A stretch of 64,000 bases of DNA from contig JAPVLO010000059.1 of the NCBI GenBank assembly GCA_027257055.1, forward strand, positions 3,348,001 through 3,412,000, written 5' to 3'. The first letter of the stretch is position 1. Each line of letters opens with the position of its first letter. Shown here piece after piece: positions 1-10,223 of this stretch. Both the position numbers and the translations under genes were made by a program. The notes under the pieces were generated by a model. The model did no database searches. It was given only the letters and a program-made list of their open reading frames with translations, and was not told the DNA's origin. The stretch comes from Cephalopachus bancanus (taxonomy: Eukaryota > Chordata > Mammalia > Primates > Tarsiidae).

Positions 1-31
<31 letters not shown>

Positions 32-303
32 AGTTGGAGTCTCACTCTGTTGCCCAGACTGGAGTGCAGTGGCCGCTTCCGGCCACCGCAGCCTCAACCT
101 GCTGGGCTCCGGTGATCCTTCCGCCTCAGCCTTCCAAGTAGCCGGAATTACAGGCATGTGCTACCACGCCCGGCTGATTTTTTGATTTATTGTAGAGATG
201 AGGTCTTGCTGCCCAGGCGGGTCTCGAACCCGCGGGCTCAGGCAATCCATTCACCTCAGCCTCCCAAAGGCGCGGGATTACAGGCTGAGCCACCGAGCCC
301 GGC
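1..303 (-). mobile_element. Alu dimer, GGCC class, D5
   Basis: Poly(T) at the left edge, then the reverse complement of a dimeric Alu ending in GAGCCCGGCT. It carries the GGCC right-arm core and the 5-nt deletion (GTCTTGCTGCCCAGG). The poly(A) tail may extend beyond the window. Confidence 0.97.
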
Positions 304-575
304 TAGCATATATATTTTTTAAATGCTCTAGTCACGGTGACTGAGGAACTAATCCATGTTTAGTTTTGTACATGTTAAACATAGAATTCAAATTTTACTC
401 TTACTGGCCTTACAAATGTGAAAACTTACAAATTAAGATGTCTGAAGCAAAATTAAACAAAACAACAAATTACATTATTATGAAGGTTAACAGGATGATG
501 CTCTCTTGTTAGTCTAGCCACATAGAATTCTAGACAACTAACTTGATCTTCCCGTACCAGTTTTTATCGTTTTGC
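304..575. other. Unannotated AT-rich DNA
   Basis: I see no repeat family, gene or RNA signal here. Confidence 0.5.
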
Positions 576-879
576 TTTTTTTTTTTTTGAGTCAGAGCCT
601 CACTCTGTGGCTGAGGCTGGAGTGCAGTGGCGTGATCATGTCTCATAGAAGCCTTGACCTCCTGGACTCAAGTGCTCCTTCTGCCTCAGCATCCTGAATA
701 GCTGGGACAGCAGGTAGACGCCACCATGCCCAGCTAATATTTTTATTTTTTGTAGAGAGGAAGTTTTACTATGTTTCCCAGGCTGGTCTTGAACTCCTGA
801 GTTTAAGCAATCTGCCCACCCTGCCCAATCCTGGCGTCCTGAAGTGCTGGGACTATAGGTGTGAGCCACCACACCTAGT
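576..879 (-). mobile_element. Alu dimer, old
   Basis: Antisense Alu with GCGTGATCATG in the right arm and TTTTTGTAGAGAGG in the linker. It lacks the lineage-specific features and is heavily diverged. Flanking TTTATCGTTT and ATTATCATTT are a possible decayed target duplication. Confidence 0.95.
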
Positions 880-880
880 C

Positions 881-1015
881 ATTATCATTTACTGAATATT
901 TATTACACACCAGATATTGGGGTAGACACTTCACATGTATTAACTCATGAGATGCTGTTAACAACTCTGTGAGAGACATACCATTGTTAGGCCCATTATA
1001 CTTAGCCTGGGAGTT
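881..1015 (+). mobile_element. MIR SINE fragment
   Basis: ACTGAATATTTATTACACACC..CATGTATTAACTCATGAG matches the MIR core in sense orientation (recalled consensus). Diverged. Confidence 0.7.
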
Positions 1016-1029
1016 GGGTGTATATACTT

Positions 1030-1520
1030 GAGCTATATTGCCTAGCTCCTACCATTTACTAGCTAAGGGACCTTAGTCAAGTTAATTAACTGTGTATTAA
1101 TTTCCTTAAATGTAAAATAGGCTGGACATGGCGGCTCACACCTATCATCCTAGTACTTTGGGAGGCCAAAAGCGAAAGGATTGCTTGAACCCAGAAGTTC
1201 AAGACCAGACTGGGCAACATAGAAGATCTCGTCTCTAAAAAAAATCAGAAATATTAGCTAGGCATAGTGACGAGTGCTTGTAGTTTCAGCTACTCCAGAG
1301 ACTATGGGGGAAGGATCACCAGAGCCCAGGAGGTCAAGGCTGTGGTGAGCCATGATCATGCCACTATACTCCAGCCTGGGTGACAGGCTATGATTTGTAC
1401 TAAAACAAAAAATGGTAAAATAGTTATGATAGTGTCTACCTCAGAGGGCTGTTGTAAGGATTAAGTGATGTATGTGAACTCTTATCTCAGGAAATTGCAT
1501 GTAGTTAGTATTTATAAATA
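1030..1520 (-). mobile_element. MIR SINE, antisense, split by an Alu
   Basis: The two parts (1030-1120 and 1413-1520) join to read as antisense MIR: AATTTCCTTAAATGTAAAATAG, then GATAGTGTCTACCTCAGAGG. The Alu at 1121-1412 interrupts it. Confidence 0.75.
1121..1412 (+). mobile_element. Alu dimer, old
   Basis: Sense Alu (GGCTGGACATGGCGGCTCAC), right arm with CATGATCATGCCACTATACTCC. Target duplication TGTAAAATAG / TGGTAAAATAG within the MIR. Confidence 0.96.
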
Positions 1521-2217
1521 TTGCACATTCAAGTTTGAAGCTACTTTTCACTCAATACAATCCTGAAGCATTTTTTCCCTGTCCCTAATGGTTATATCCA
1601 AAGAGCAAGCTCAGAATTTGCAAACTAATGTTAGTATTAGCTTAAGTCACACAAAATTTATTAAGTTACCTTTGCTTTCTGAATTATATGAAAACAACAT
1701 AAAGGTGATAGAAAAATCACACTCCAAGTTCAAGTAAAACGGTTTGATGTTACCCATCAAATTCTTCTGTTCCCTAGTATGGATAATAACTGAATCAAAA
1801 TGTGAGGGAATTCAATTTGAGGTGTATTTCTTCATCAACCTTGCAAGACATCTTGGACAAGTAACTTTACTATAGTGAGGCCTATTTTTCTCTGGAACAG
1901 AGTACAGGCACAAAACTCAACAGTCACTGAGATTCTTCCTTATCTAATATGCTGTGGTTCTAAAAATTGACATTTGTATCAGGTACCAATCATTAAAACT
2001 GTATCCCCATTTTGTAGGAACCTCTTTGCCTATGAACAGATCTAACAAGTCCCTATGTTGTCAAAGCAGGACTATGCCCTGACTCCCTCAACCCTGTTCA
2101 ACAGAGAGAAACCATATGCCCAGTATAGTGTGTAAGGCAAATTCTTCACATATACTGAGTAAACTATTCTTTAGGGAAAAAAAAATCTTCCTCAAGCAAG
2201 CAATCCCTAGATGGTGC
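1521..2217. other. Unannotated DNA
   Basis: About 700 bp with no repeat I recognise and no long open frame. Candidate ancestral unique sequence. Confidence 0.5.
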
Positions 2218-2522
2218 AGAAATAACTTTATTTATTTATTTATTTATTTTTGAGTTGGAGTCTCACTCTGTCACCCAGACTGGAGTGCAGTGGCCGCTCC
2301 CGGCCACCACAGCTTCAACCTGCTGGGCTCCGGCGATCCTTCCACCTCAGCCTTCCAAGCAGCTGGAACTACAGGTGCACGCTACCATGCCCGGCTCATT
2401 TTGATTTATTGTGGAAATGAGATCTCACTGCCCAGGCGGGTCTCGAAACCGCGGGCTCAGGCAATCCACTCACCTCAGCCTCCCAAAGGCGCGGGATCAC
2501 AGGCTGAGCCACCGAGCCCGGC
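2218..2522 (-). mobile_element. Alu dimer, GGCC class, D5, with (TTTA)n tail
   Basis: The tail has become (TTTA)n at 2226-2250. GGCC right arm (CCGCTCCCGGCC) and 5-nt deletion (CTCACTGCCCAGG). Flanked by AATAACTTTA on both sides, shared with the next Alu. Confidence 0.97.
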
Positions 2523-2532
2523 AATAACTTTA

Positions 2533-2808
2533 TTTTTGAGTTGGAGTCTCACTCTGTTGCCCAGGCTGGAGTGCAGTGGCATGCTCACAGCCACCAGAGC
2601 CTTGAACTGCTGGGTTCAGGTGATCCTTCCACCCAGTCTTCCAAGTAGCTGGAACTACAGGCATGCGCCCGGCTAATTTTTTGATTTATTGTAGAGATGA
2701 GGTCTCACCAAGTTGCCCAGGCTGGTCTTGAACCTCTGGGCTCAGGCAATCCTCTTGCCTCCACCTTCCAAAGTGCTGGGATTACAGGCATGAGCCACCA
2801 GGTCCGGC
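2533..2808 (-). mobile_element. Alu dimer, intermediate class
   Basis: Keeps CAAGTTGCCCAGG and AAAGTGCTGGGATTACAGG, so it is older than its left neighbour. Target duplication AATAACTTTA (2523-2532) and AGAAATAACTT (2812-2822). The GGCC-class Alu to the left reused the same site. Confidence 0.96.
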
Positions 2809-2919
2809 GGGAGAAATAACTTTTGATCAAAGCTACCAACTGCTTCCTATCTCTTCACCATTATGAATGACACAACTGGCACATTAAAATTTTGCTCACC
2901 AGATGACTAAGCACATAGC

Positions 2920-3550
2920 CTACAACTTCCTGATTTCCAGGCCTTTGCGTGTCCTGTTTCATCCACATGACATATCCTTCCTTCCAGATGGAACTATTAT
3001 TAATCCTTCAAGGCTCAGTTCAAATTCCATGTTCCCTTATGAAATCTCCTAGAGTCTGGCCAATTGGAAGGGGTTTTTCCCCCACTTCAATTTTAATAGT
3101 ATTAATTCATACTTTTTTTTTTTTTGAGTTGGAATCTCACTCTGTCGCCCAGACTAGAGTGCAGTGGCCGCTCCCGGCCACCGCAACCTCATCCTGCTGG
3201 GTTCCAGCGATCCTTCCGCCTCAGCCTTCCAAGTAGCTGGAACTACAGGTGTACGCTACCATGCCCGGCTAATTTTTTGATTTATTGTAAAGATGAGGTT
3301 TCACCAAGTTGCCCAGGTGGGTCTCAAACCCGCGGGCTCAGGCAATCCACTCACCTCAGCCTCCTAAGGTGCGAGTTTACAGGCTGAGCCACCAAGCCCG
3401 GCTAATTCATACTTCTTTATGAATCTTTATCATACACTTATTTGCCTGATTTGTATACATATGTCTAGGAAACTTGCCTGTTTCATCTTTAGAATCCTCA
3501 GCACTTATCGTGGCATGTTACAGATGCTCAACAAACACTGACTGGTTGGA
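2920..3550 (+). mobile_element. LINE2-like 3' end, split by an Alu
   Basis: GGCCTTTGCGTGTCCTGTT followed by TCCTTCAAGGCTCAGTTCAAA, then after the Alu CAGATGCTCAACAAACACTG. This order matches the L2 3' region in sense (recalled consensus). The Alu at 3114-3402 interrupts it. Confidence 0.65.
3114..3402 (-). mobile_element. Alu dimer, GGCC class
   Basis: Full-length linker (ACCAAGTTGCCCAGGTGGG) and CCGCTCCCGGCC hairpin. Exact 11-bp target duplication TAATTCATACT (3103-3113, 3403-3413). Confidence 0.98.
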
Positions 3551-4717
3551 TGCCACCTGTGGACATCTACCTGTAGATATCTGTAAGATTGAATATAATA
3601 ATTCAATGCATGTGTCTTGTGTCTCAGACACCCACCCCCCTGAGTAGACAAGTATTGGATAGCTTTATCTAAGTAAGCAGATTATTTGTTTTGTATCACC
3701 TTGGCACTATCTAAATCTTCTTAGAAAATGTGAGAATGAGAAACCCAGAAAACCAAGATAGGAGCATCTTTGTTTTTTCCTGGATGGAAAAAGCTTCTTA
3801 TATGATTTGGTGTTGTTCTTAATGACTTAATGGAAGGAAAAACAAGCTTTGGTTGGAATGGCTTCAATGATGTGCTGTGAATTTTCCAGGAGATAAACAA
3901 TCAGAAAATAGTTGACTTCAAAAGCCATTATGGATCATCTCAACGGACACTAAGCTTGACCAAATCTCATCACAAATAAACAACTTTGGGTGGGAATAAT
4001 GGTTGGAAATACACAAATATATGAACCAATACCAATTTGCAACTTCTGCTAAGATAAAGTAGGTGGCCTTTTGGAATTATGAAAGCTATTTATAAAAGTC
4101 CACAGGGCTATGGATTAAGAATAAAGTTTTAGAGAATTGGCAAGATAGAAAATGCATGAGCTGTTGTTGCCCAGAACTAAGAAGTTCACCTTAAATATTC
4201 AAATGGGGCCCTCTGTTTCACCTTGGAGAACTGAGTGATGCATAATGTTAAATTAGAAAAGCCTCATGTGATGAAGACCAGAATCATTAGTCGGTATAAA
4301 CAAACATGTTAATTGGCAAGTAATATTTGCCATGAATAATTAAGTCTAGGATTGGCTGAAGCCGGACTCCAAGTAACTCCTTGATGTAAAACCAAACTCA
4401 CTGAATAACCTCAAGGGAAGTTCCCCATGTGTTAAATGAAAAACCACAGTCCCAAGGTCCTGGAGCTTGCTCTTGGAAAGCAAAAAAAGCTGGCAACACT
4501 TCTGATGCTATCACCAGAGAGTCCTGCCCACCTGCTCAGTGATTGGGATGCCCAGTCTTTCTTTTTCTCTCAATTTTTAAAATCATATAAATACAAAATG
4601 GTAATTACTTTTTAACCAATTCAATACATTTTACTGAAAACATCTGTGGTTATGTTAAAGGACACAGAGATGATGATGAAGACATAGTCCCCTTCCTCAA
4701 GGAGCACACATTGTATT
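3551..4717. other. Unannotated, probably unique DNA
   Basis: About 1.17 kb with no repeat I recognise and no long open frame. The segment 4660-4717 (CCCCTTCCTCAAGGAGCACAC) may be a small ancient LINE2-like relic. It is among the longest repeat-poor stretches here and a fair target for a conservation check. Confidence 0.5.
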
Positions 4718-4730
4718 AACAATAATTGCA

Positions 4731-5022
4731 AGCCGGGCTCGGTGGCTCAGCCTGTAATCCCGCGCCTTTGGGAGGCTGAGGTGAGTGGATTGTCCAGGCC
4801 CGCGGGTTCGAGACCCGCCTGGGCAGCGAGACCTCATGTCTACAATAAATCAAAAAATCAGCCGGGCGTGGTAGCGCATGCCTGTAGTTTCGGCTACCTG
4901 GAAGGCTGAGGCGGAAGGATCGCCGGAGCCCAGCAGGTGAGGCTGCGGTGGCCGGAAGTGGCCACTGCACTCCAGTCTGGGTGACCGAGTGAGACTCCTA
5001 ACTCAAAAACAAAAAAAAAAAA
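4731..5022 (+). mobile_element. Alu dimer, GGCC class, D5 (first of a tandem pair)
   Basis: Starts AGCCGGGCTCGG and has GGGCAGCGAGACC (5-nt deletion). The left target copy AACAATAATTGCA (4718-4730) is matched only after the second Alu. Confidence 0.98.
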
Positions 5023-5024
5023 CA

Positions 5025-5337
5025 GCCGGGCTCGGTGGCTCAGCCTGTAATCCCGTGCCTTTGGGAGGCTGAGGTGAGTGAATTGCCTGAGCCCGCGGGT
5101 TCGAGACCCGCCTGGGCAGTGAGATCTCATCTCTACAATAAATCAAATAATCAGCTGGGCGTGGTGGCGCATGCCTGTAATTCTGGCTACTCGGAAGGCT
5201 GAGGTGGAAGGATCGCCGGAGCCCAGCAGGCCGAGGCTGCGGTGGCCGGGAGCGGCCACTGCACTCCAGTCTGGGCGACAGAGTGAGACTCCAACTCAAA
5301 AAAAAAAAAAACAAAAACAAAAACAAACAAACAAAAA
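5025..5337 (+). mobile_element. Alu dimer, GGCC class, D5 (second of the pair)
   Basis: Begins inside or immediately after the poly(A) of the first copy. Ends in an (AAAAC)n-type tail followed by AACAATAATTGCA (5338-5350). One target duplication therefore encloses two Alus. Confidence 0.98.
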
Positions 5338-5781
5338 AACAATAATTGCAGTAAAACATGATGAATACAATAATAGAAATAGCATAGGCACTCTCTTATT
5401 CAAAGTACAGCGAGACCTCCAACATTGTTCTTCTTTAATTGCTTTGGCAATTCTAGTTTGTTTGCATATACATTTAACTTTAAAATCTGTTTTGTCAATT
5501 TCTATTTTAAAAGATGAGGGAAATTAGACTGGGATTGCACTGTATATGTAGATTGACTTGGACTGAAGTGATATTTAGTTCTACAACTCACCAACATGGT
5601 ATATATCTTCATTTGGAGCTTTAAAATCTCAGCAATATTTTCAGTGTAAAAGACTTGGAAGTCTTCAGTAGATTCTTAAGTATTTTGCATTTAGGGGCAC
5701 TATTGTAGATGAAGCTTAAACTTTATTTTCTTAATTGTGGTTAGCATGTCAAATGCATTTGATATATATTAAAATATATTT

Positions 5782-5905
5782 TAGCTGGATATGGTGATGT
5801 GCACCTGTATTCCCAGCTACTTAGGAAGCTGAAACAGAATTGCTTGAGCCTGGGAGTTTGAGACCAGCCTGGGCAACATAGTGAGATCCTATCTGAAAGA
5901 TACAT
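5782..5905 (+). mobile_element. FLAM-like free Alu left monomer
   Basis: A single monomer of about 120 bp: AGCTGGATATGGTGATGTGC, then TTGAGACCAGCCTGGGCAAC, then an A-rich end. No right arm. Matches the fossil left monomers that preceded dimeric Alus. Confidence 0.8.
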
Positions 5906-5999
5906 ATATATATTTTTATACATTACATCTACATATATTGTATGTTATAGATAAATATATGATTTTTCTTGTAGTTTGTTGACATGGTAGATTACATAT

Positions 6000-6132
6000 T
6001 TTTATTTTTTCTGTAGAGAGAGGGTCTCATTATGTTGCCTAAGCTGGTCTTGAACGCCTGGCCTCAAGTGATTTTCCTGCCTCAGCCTCTCAAAGCACTG
6101 AGATTACAGATGTAAGCCACCACATCCAGACC
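6000..6132 (-). mobile_element. Alu left monomer, antisense
   Basis: TGTAGAGAGAGGGTCTCATT to ATGTAAGCCACCACATCC. Only the left half is present, within the L1. Could be FLAM-like or a truncated Alu. Confidence 0.75.
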
Positions 6133-6896
6133 TCATTTCTAATATATGCTTTAGTGTCATAAATTTTCTTCTCAGCACTGCTGTAAGCTGCATTCCATAA
6201 ACTTTTATGTTGTGTTTTCATTTTCATTGAGTTTAAAGTATTTTTAAATTTCATTTAAGATTTTCTTTTTGAGCCCCACATTATTGAGAAGTCTGTTGAA
6301 TAAATTCCATGTTTTAGAAATATTCCCATTGTTTTTCTGTTATTGATTTCTAGTGTGATTCCATTATGATCAGAGAACATACTCTGTATGATTTCAAATT
6401 ATTTTAAATTAGTCAAGGCTTACTTTATGGCCCAGGATATGGTCTGTCTTGATGATGTTCCATGGACTCTTCTACTGTTGTGTTCTATGTGTGTATGTCA
6501 GTTAAGCCTGGTTGGTTTATTGTGCTGTTGAAATGGCATGTACACATATATCAAGAGAGGACTTGATTGTGGATTTGTCTATTTCTTCTTTCAGCTCCAC
6601 AAATTTTCATTTCATGTGTTTTGAGGCTCTATTGCTTGGTGCATACACATTTAGGATCATTATGTCTCCCAGTGAATTCATTCTTTTTTCGTTATATAGC
6701 ATCCCCCTTTGCATCTGGTTATTTATTTTTTTTCTGAAACCTACTTTATCAGATATTAATATAGTGCTCCTGCTAGTACTGACTGTTTGCATGGTATAAC
6801 TTCTCTCATCCTTTTACTTTCAGCCTACCTATTTTGTTGATTTGAGCTCAGTTTCTCATATGTGGCACACAGTTGGGTTGTGTTTTTTATATACTT

Positions 6897-7937
6897 GTAT
6901 CAGTTCATTTTGCATTGTCATAAAGGAATACCTGAGACTGGGTAATTTTTTTTTATTATGAAGATGTGGGGTACAATTCAGGGTTAGGTACACAAATGTT
7001 GATTATGCAGGCACCCGTGTTGATGATGTATGTCCCTCCCTCCCCTAGCCAGTTTCCGTCAACTGCCAATCCCACCCCCCTCCCACAGTTTCCCACTACT
7101 GCCAATCACTTTCTTACAGTATTATAATTGTTCAAGGTCCACTTATGAGTGAGAACATGTGGTACTCTGTTCTTTGTTTCTGTGATAGATCACTGACTCT
7201 AAATTCATCCTTGCCAGCATCTGTTGTTGTTTGTTTTGTGAATGATGGCCATTCTTACTGGGGTTAGGTGGTATCTCAGTGTGGTTTTGATTTGCATTGC
7301 TCTGATGATGAATGAGGCTGAACACTTTTTTATGTGTCTGTTGGCTGCCTGTATATCTCTTTTGAGAAGTGTCTATTCATGTTTTTTGCCCATTTTTTAA
7401 TGGGGCTGTTTGTTTTTTTCGTTTCAGCGCATTTGAGTTCCTTGTAGATCCTAGATGTTAGGCCTTTGTCAGATATACAGTTGGCAAATATTTTTCCCCA
7501 TTCTGTGGCTGTCTTCCTGCTCTCTTGATGGTTTCTTTTGCTTTGCAGAAGCTCGTTAGTTTCATGAGGTCGAGATGGTAATTTTTGGCTCACTGTTCTG
7601 CAGACTGTACAAGAAGCACAGTGCCTGCATTTGCATCTGCATAGCATCTGCTTCTGGTGAGGTCTCAGGAAGCTTGTAGTAATGGTAGGGAAGGGGGGGG
7701 TCAGGTGGGTCACATGGTGAGAGAGAGGGAAAAGTAAGGTACTAGGCTCTTTTAAATAACCAGCTCTCCCATGAACTAATGGAGCAAGAATTCGCTTATT
7801 ACTGTAAGAACAGCACCCAGCTTTTCATGAAGGATCAGTCCCCATGACTTAAACATCTTCCACTAGTTTCCACCTCCAACACTGGAGATCACATGTCTAC
7901 ATGAGATTTGGAGGGGACAAACACCCAAACTATATCA
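6897..7937 (-). mobile_element. MaLR (MST/THE1-like) 3' LTR, split by an L1
   Basis: On + it starts TGTATCAGTTCATTTTGC and ends AAACTATATCA, the reverse complement of a MaLR LTR with TG..CA ends. The L1 at 6951-7576 splits it. It is the 3' LTR of the minus-strand element whose interior follows at 7938-10588. A stretch corresponding to ATAAAGAAAAGAGG in the sister LTR is missing at the L1 junction. Confidence 0.88.
6951..7576 (-). mobile_element. L1, 5'-truncated (ORF2 C-terminus plus 3' UTR)
   Basis: Minus-strand translation at about 7330-7713 includes [14 protein letters not shown] and [10 protein letters not shown], the C-terminal end of L1 ORF2. The 3' UTR runs to a poly(A) at 6951-6958. 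Target duplication GGTAATTTTT (6941-6950, 7577-7586) within the MaLR LTR. The frame is broken and 5'-truncated, so it cannot encode a working protein. Confidence 0.93.
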
Positions 7938-8044
7938 TTCCACCCCCAGTTCCCTAAATCTCATGTCCTTACACTGCAAAATACAATCATCCCTTCCCCA
8001 AAAGTCTTATATCCCTCCAGCATCAACTCAGAAATCCAAAGTCT

Positions 8045-8193
8045 TGGCTGGGCTTGGTGGCTCTGCCTGTAACCCTAGCACATTGGGAGGCTGAGGCGAA
8101 TGGATTTCCTGAGCCTGAGGGTTCAAGACCAGCCTGGGCAACTTGGCAAGACCTCATCTCTACAATAAGTCACCAAAAAAAAAAAAAAAAAAA
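8045..8193 (+). mobile_element. Free Alu left monomer with lineage-specific features
   Basis: Left arm only: GGCTGGGCTTGGTGGCTC to TCTCTACAATAAGTCACC, then a 20+ A tail. Carries the derived linker of the dimeric Alus here. Target duplication about AAATCCAAAGTCT / AAATCCAGTCT. So a monomer inserted after the lineage features arose, by early termination or priming in the middle A-rich linker. Confidence 0.88.
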
Positions 8194-8279
8194 AATCCAG
8201 TCTCATCTGAGACTTAAGGAAAGTTCTTTCCGCCTAGGAACCTGATCAAAAACAAGTGATATACTTCAAGATACGATGG

Positions 8280-8570
8280 TAGCTGGGCACAGTGGCTCAC
8301 ACCTGTAATCCCAGCACTTTGGAAGGCAGAGATAAGAGGACTGCCTGAGCTCAGGAGTTCAAGACCAGCTTGGACAACATACAAGACCTCATATCTACAA
8401 TAAATCAAAAGACTAGCCGGGCTTGGTGGCACGTGCCTCTGGTTCCAGCTACTTGGAAGGCTGAGGTGGAAGGATCACCTGAGCCCAGCAGGTCCAGGTT
8501 GCAGTGGCCATGAGCGTGCCACTGCCCTCCAGCCTGAGCAACAAGAGTGAGTCTCCAACTCAAAAAAAAA
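8280..8570 (+). mobile_element. Alu dimer, intermediate class
   Basis: AGCTGGGCACAGTGGCTCAC to CTCCAACTCAAAAA. Linker CTACAATAAATC, right arm GTGGCCATGAGCGTGCCACTG. Confidence 0.97.
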
Positions 8571-9151
8571 ATGGTGATAATGGGTAAACATTCTCATTCC
8601 CAAAGGGAGAAATCAACCAAAACAAAGGGGCAACAGGTCCCATGCAAATCTGAAACCCAGCAGTGCAGATACTAAATCTTAAAACTACAAAATAATCCTT
8701 GACTCCATGTCTGGCATCCTGGGCGCACTGGTGTGAGAAGTAGGCTCCCAAAGCCTTGGACAGTCGCGCCCCAGTGACTTCTCTGGGCACAGCTTACATG
8801 ACTGCTCTCAAGGTTGAACTTGAACGTCTGCAGCTTTTCCAGGTTGAGGATGCATGCTGCCGATTGCTCAGCAGTTCCGAGGTCTGGAGAGCAGCAGCCT
8901 GTCCCCAGTTCCACTCAGCAGTTCCCTGGTGGGGACTTTGTGTAGGTGCTCCAACCCCACATTTCTCCTAAGCACTGCCCTAGTAGAGGCTTTCTGGTAG
9001 GCAGCGGGGGACTGTCCACTCCTGCATCAGGCTTCTGCCTGGGCACCCTGGCCTCCCACGTATTCCCTGAAATCTGGATGCAAACTGCCAACCCTCCATA
9101 GCTTTCATTCTGCACACCTGGAGGCTTAACACCACATGAAACTGCCAAGGA

Positions 9152-9406
9152 GTCGGGCTCGGTGGCTCAGCCTGTAATCCCACGCCTTTGGGAGGCTGAG
9201 GTGAGAGGATTGCCTGAGCCCGCGGGTTCGAGACCCGCCTGGGCAACTTGGCAAGACCTCATCTCTACAATAAATCAAAAATTAGCCGGGCATGGTAGCA
9301 CGCGCCTGTAGTTCCAGCTACTTGGAAGGCTGAGGCAGAAGGATCACCGGACTGCACTCCAGTCTGGGCGACAGAGTGAGACTCCAACTCAAAAAAAAAA
9401 AAAAAA
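9152..9406 (+). mobile_element. Alu dimer, GGCC-type left arm, internally deleted right arm
   Basis: CGGGCTCGGTGGCTCAGCC, full linker (GGGCAACTTGGCAAGACC). About 45 nt including the right-arm hairpin are missing between GGATCACCGG and ACTGCACTCC. Target duplication GAAACTGCCAAGG / GAAAGCTGCCAAA. Confidence 0.95.
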
Positions 9407-9930
9407 AGAAAGCTGCCAAATCTCATGGCTTGTGCCTCTGGAATGGTGACCCAAGGTCTACCTGGAGCACTTTAAGCGCAGGCTGGAGGATCAGCTGGAA
9501 TGCGGAAAGCAGGCTTCCGCAGCGGCTCAGGGCTGCGTTGCTCTGGGCCTACCCAACCCCCAAAGCCAATCTTTCCTGGTAGCCCTCAGAGCCTGTGATG
9601 GGAGGAGCTGCTTTGAATATCTGAAATGCCTTCAAGGTGTTTTTCCCACTGTCTTGAATATTACCATCCGGTTCACTTTTAGTCATGCTAATCTCTCTAG
9701 CAAGTGATTGTTCCTAAACCCAACTGGATTCTTCCCCTGAAAATGTTCTTTTCTTCTCTACCACAAGGCCAGACTACGAATTTTCCAAAATTTTATGCTC
9801 TACTTCCCTTTTAATAATGAGTTCTAACCTTAGGTCATTCCTTTGCTCCCATATCTGATCGTAGGCTGTTAGAAGCAGCCACCCCTCCTTCTTGAACACT
9901 TTGCAGCTTAGATATTTCTTCTGTCAGACA

Positions 9931-10223
9931 CTTTTTTTTTTTTTTTTTTGAGTTGGAGTCTCACTCTGTCGCCCAGACTGGAGTGCAGTGGCCGCTCCCG
10001 GCCACTGCAGCCTCGACCTGCTGGGCTCCGGCGATCCTTCCGCCTCAGCCTTCCAAGTAGCCGGAACTACAGGCATGCGCGGCCACGCCCGGCTGATTTT
10101 TTGATTTATTGTAGAGATGAGGTCTCGCTGCCCAGGCGGGCCTCGAACCCACAGGCTCAGGCAATCCACTCACCTCAGCCTCCCAAAGGCGCGGGATTAC
10201 AGGCTGAGCCACCGAGCCCGGCA
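9931..10223 (-). mobile_element. Alu dimer, GGCC class, D5
   Basis: Well preserved. Right arm holds a perfect 10-bp stem GCAGTGGCCG (9985-9994) / CGGCCACTGC (9999-10008) with a 4-nt loop. Target duplication TCTGTCAGACAC on both sides. Confidence 0.98.

Larger units (their letters stand above)
5400..6896 (-). mobile_element. Old L1, ORF2 region, antisense
   Basis: Reads as the complement of L1 ORF2: CCAACATTGTTCTTCTTTAA, CATGGTATATATCTTC, CATTATGATCAGAGAACATA, ATATGGTCTGTCTTGATG, TTAGGATCATTATGTCTCCC. Interrupted by two Alu-type monomers at 5782-5905 and 6000-6132. Many stops and indels; dead. Confidence 0.9.

Noticed and set aside
4801..4821. tRNA-like B box GGTTCGAGACC, repeated many times
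   Set aside because: It is the internal promoter box of Alu; no cloverleaf or anticodon arm around it.
7330..7713. 127-codon minus frame with [14 protein letters not shown]
   Set aside because: Real homology, but to the C-terminal end of L1 ORF2 in a 5'-truncated copy, fused out of frame to MaLR LTR sequence.
8560..9246. Overlapping frames on both strands
   Set aside because: Explained by the MaLR interior and an Alu; no conserved gag-like reading frame.
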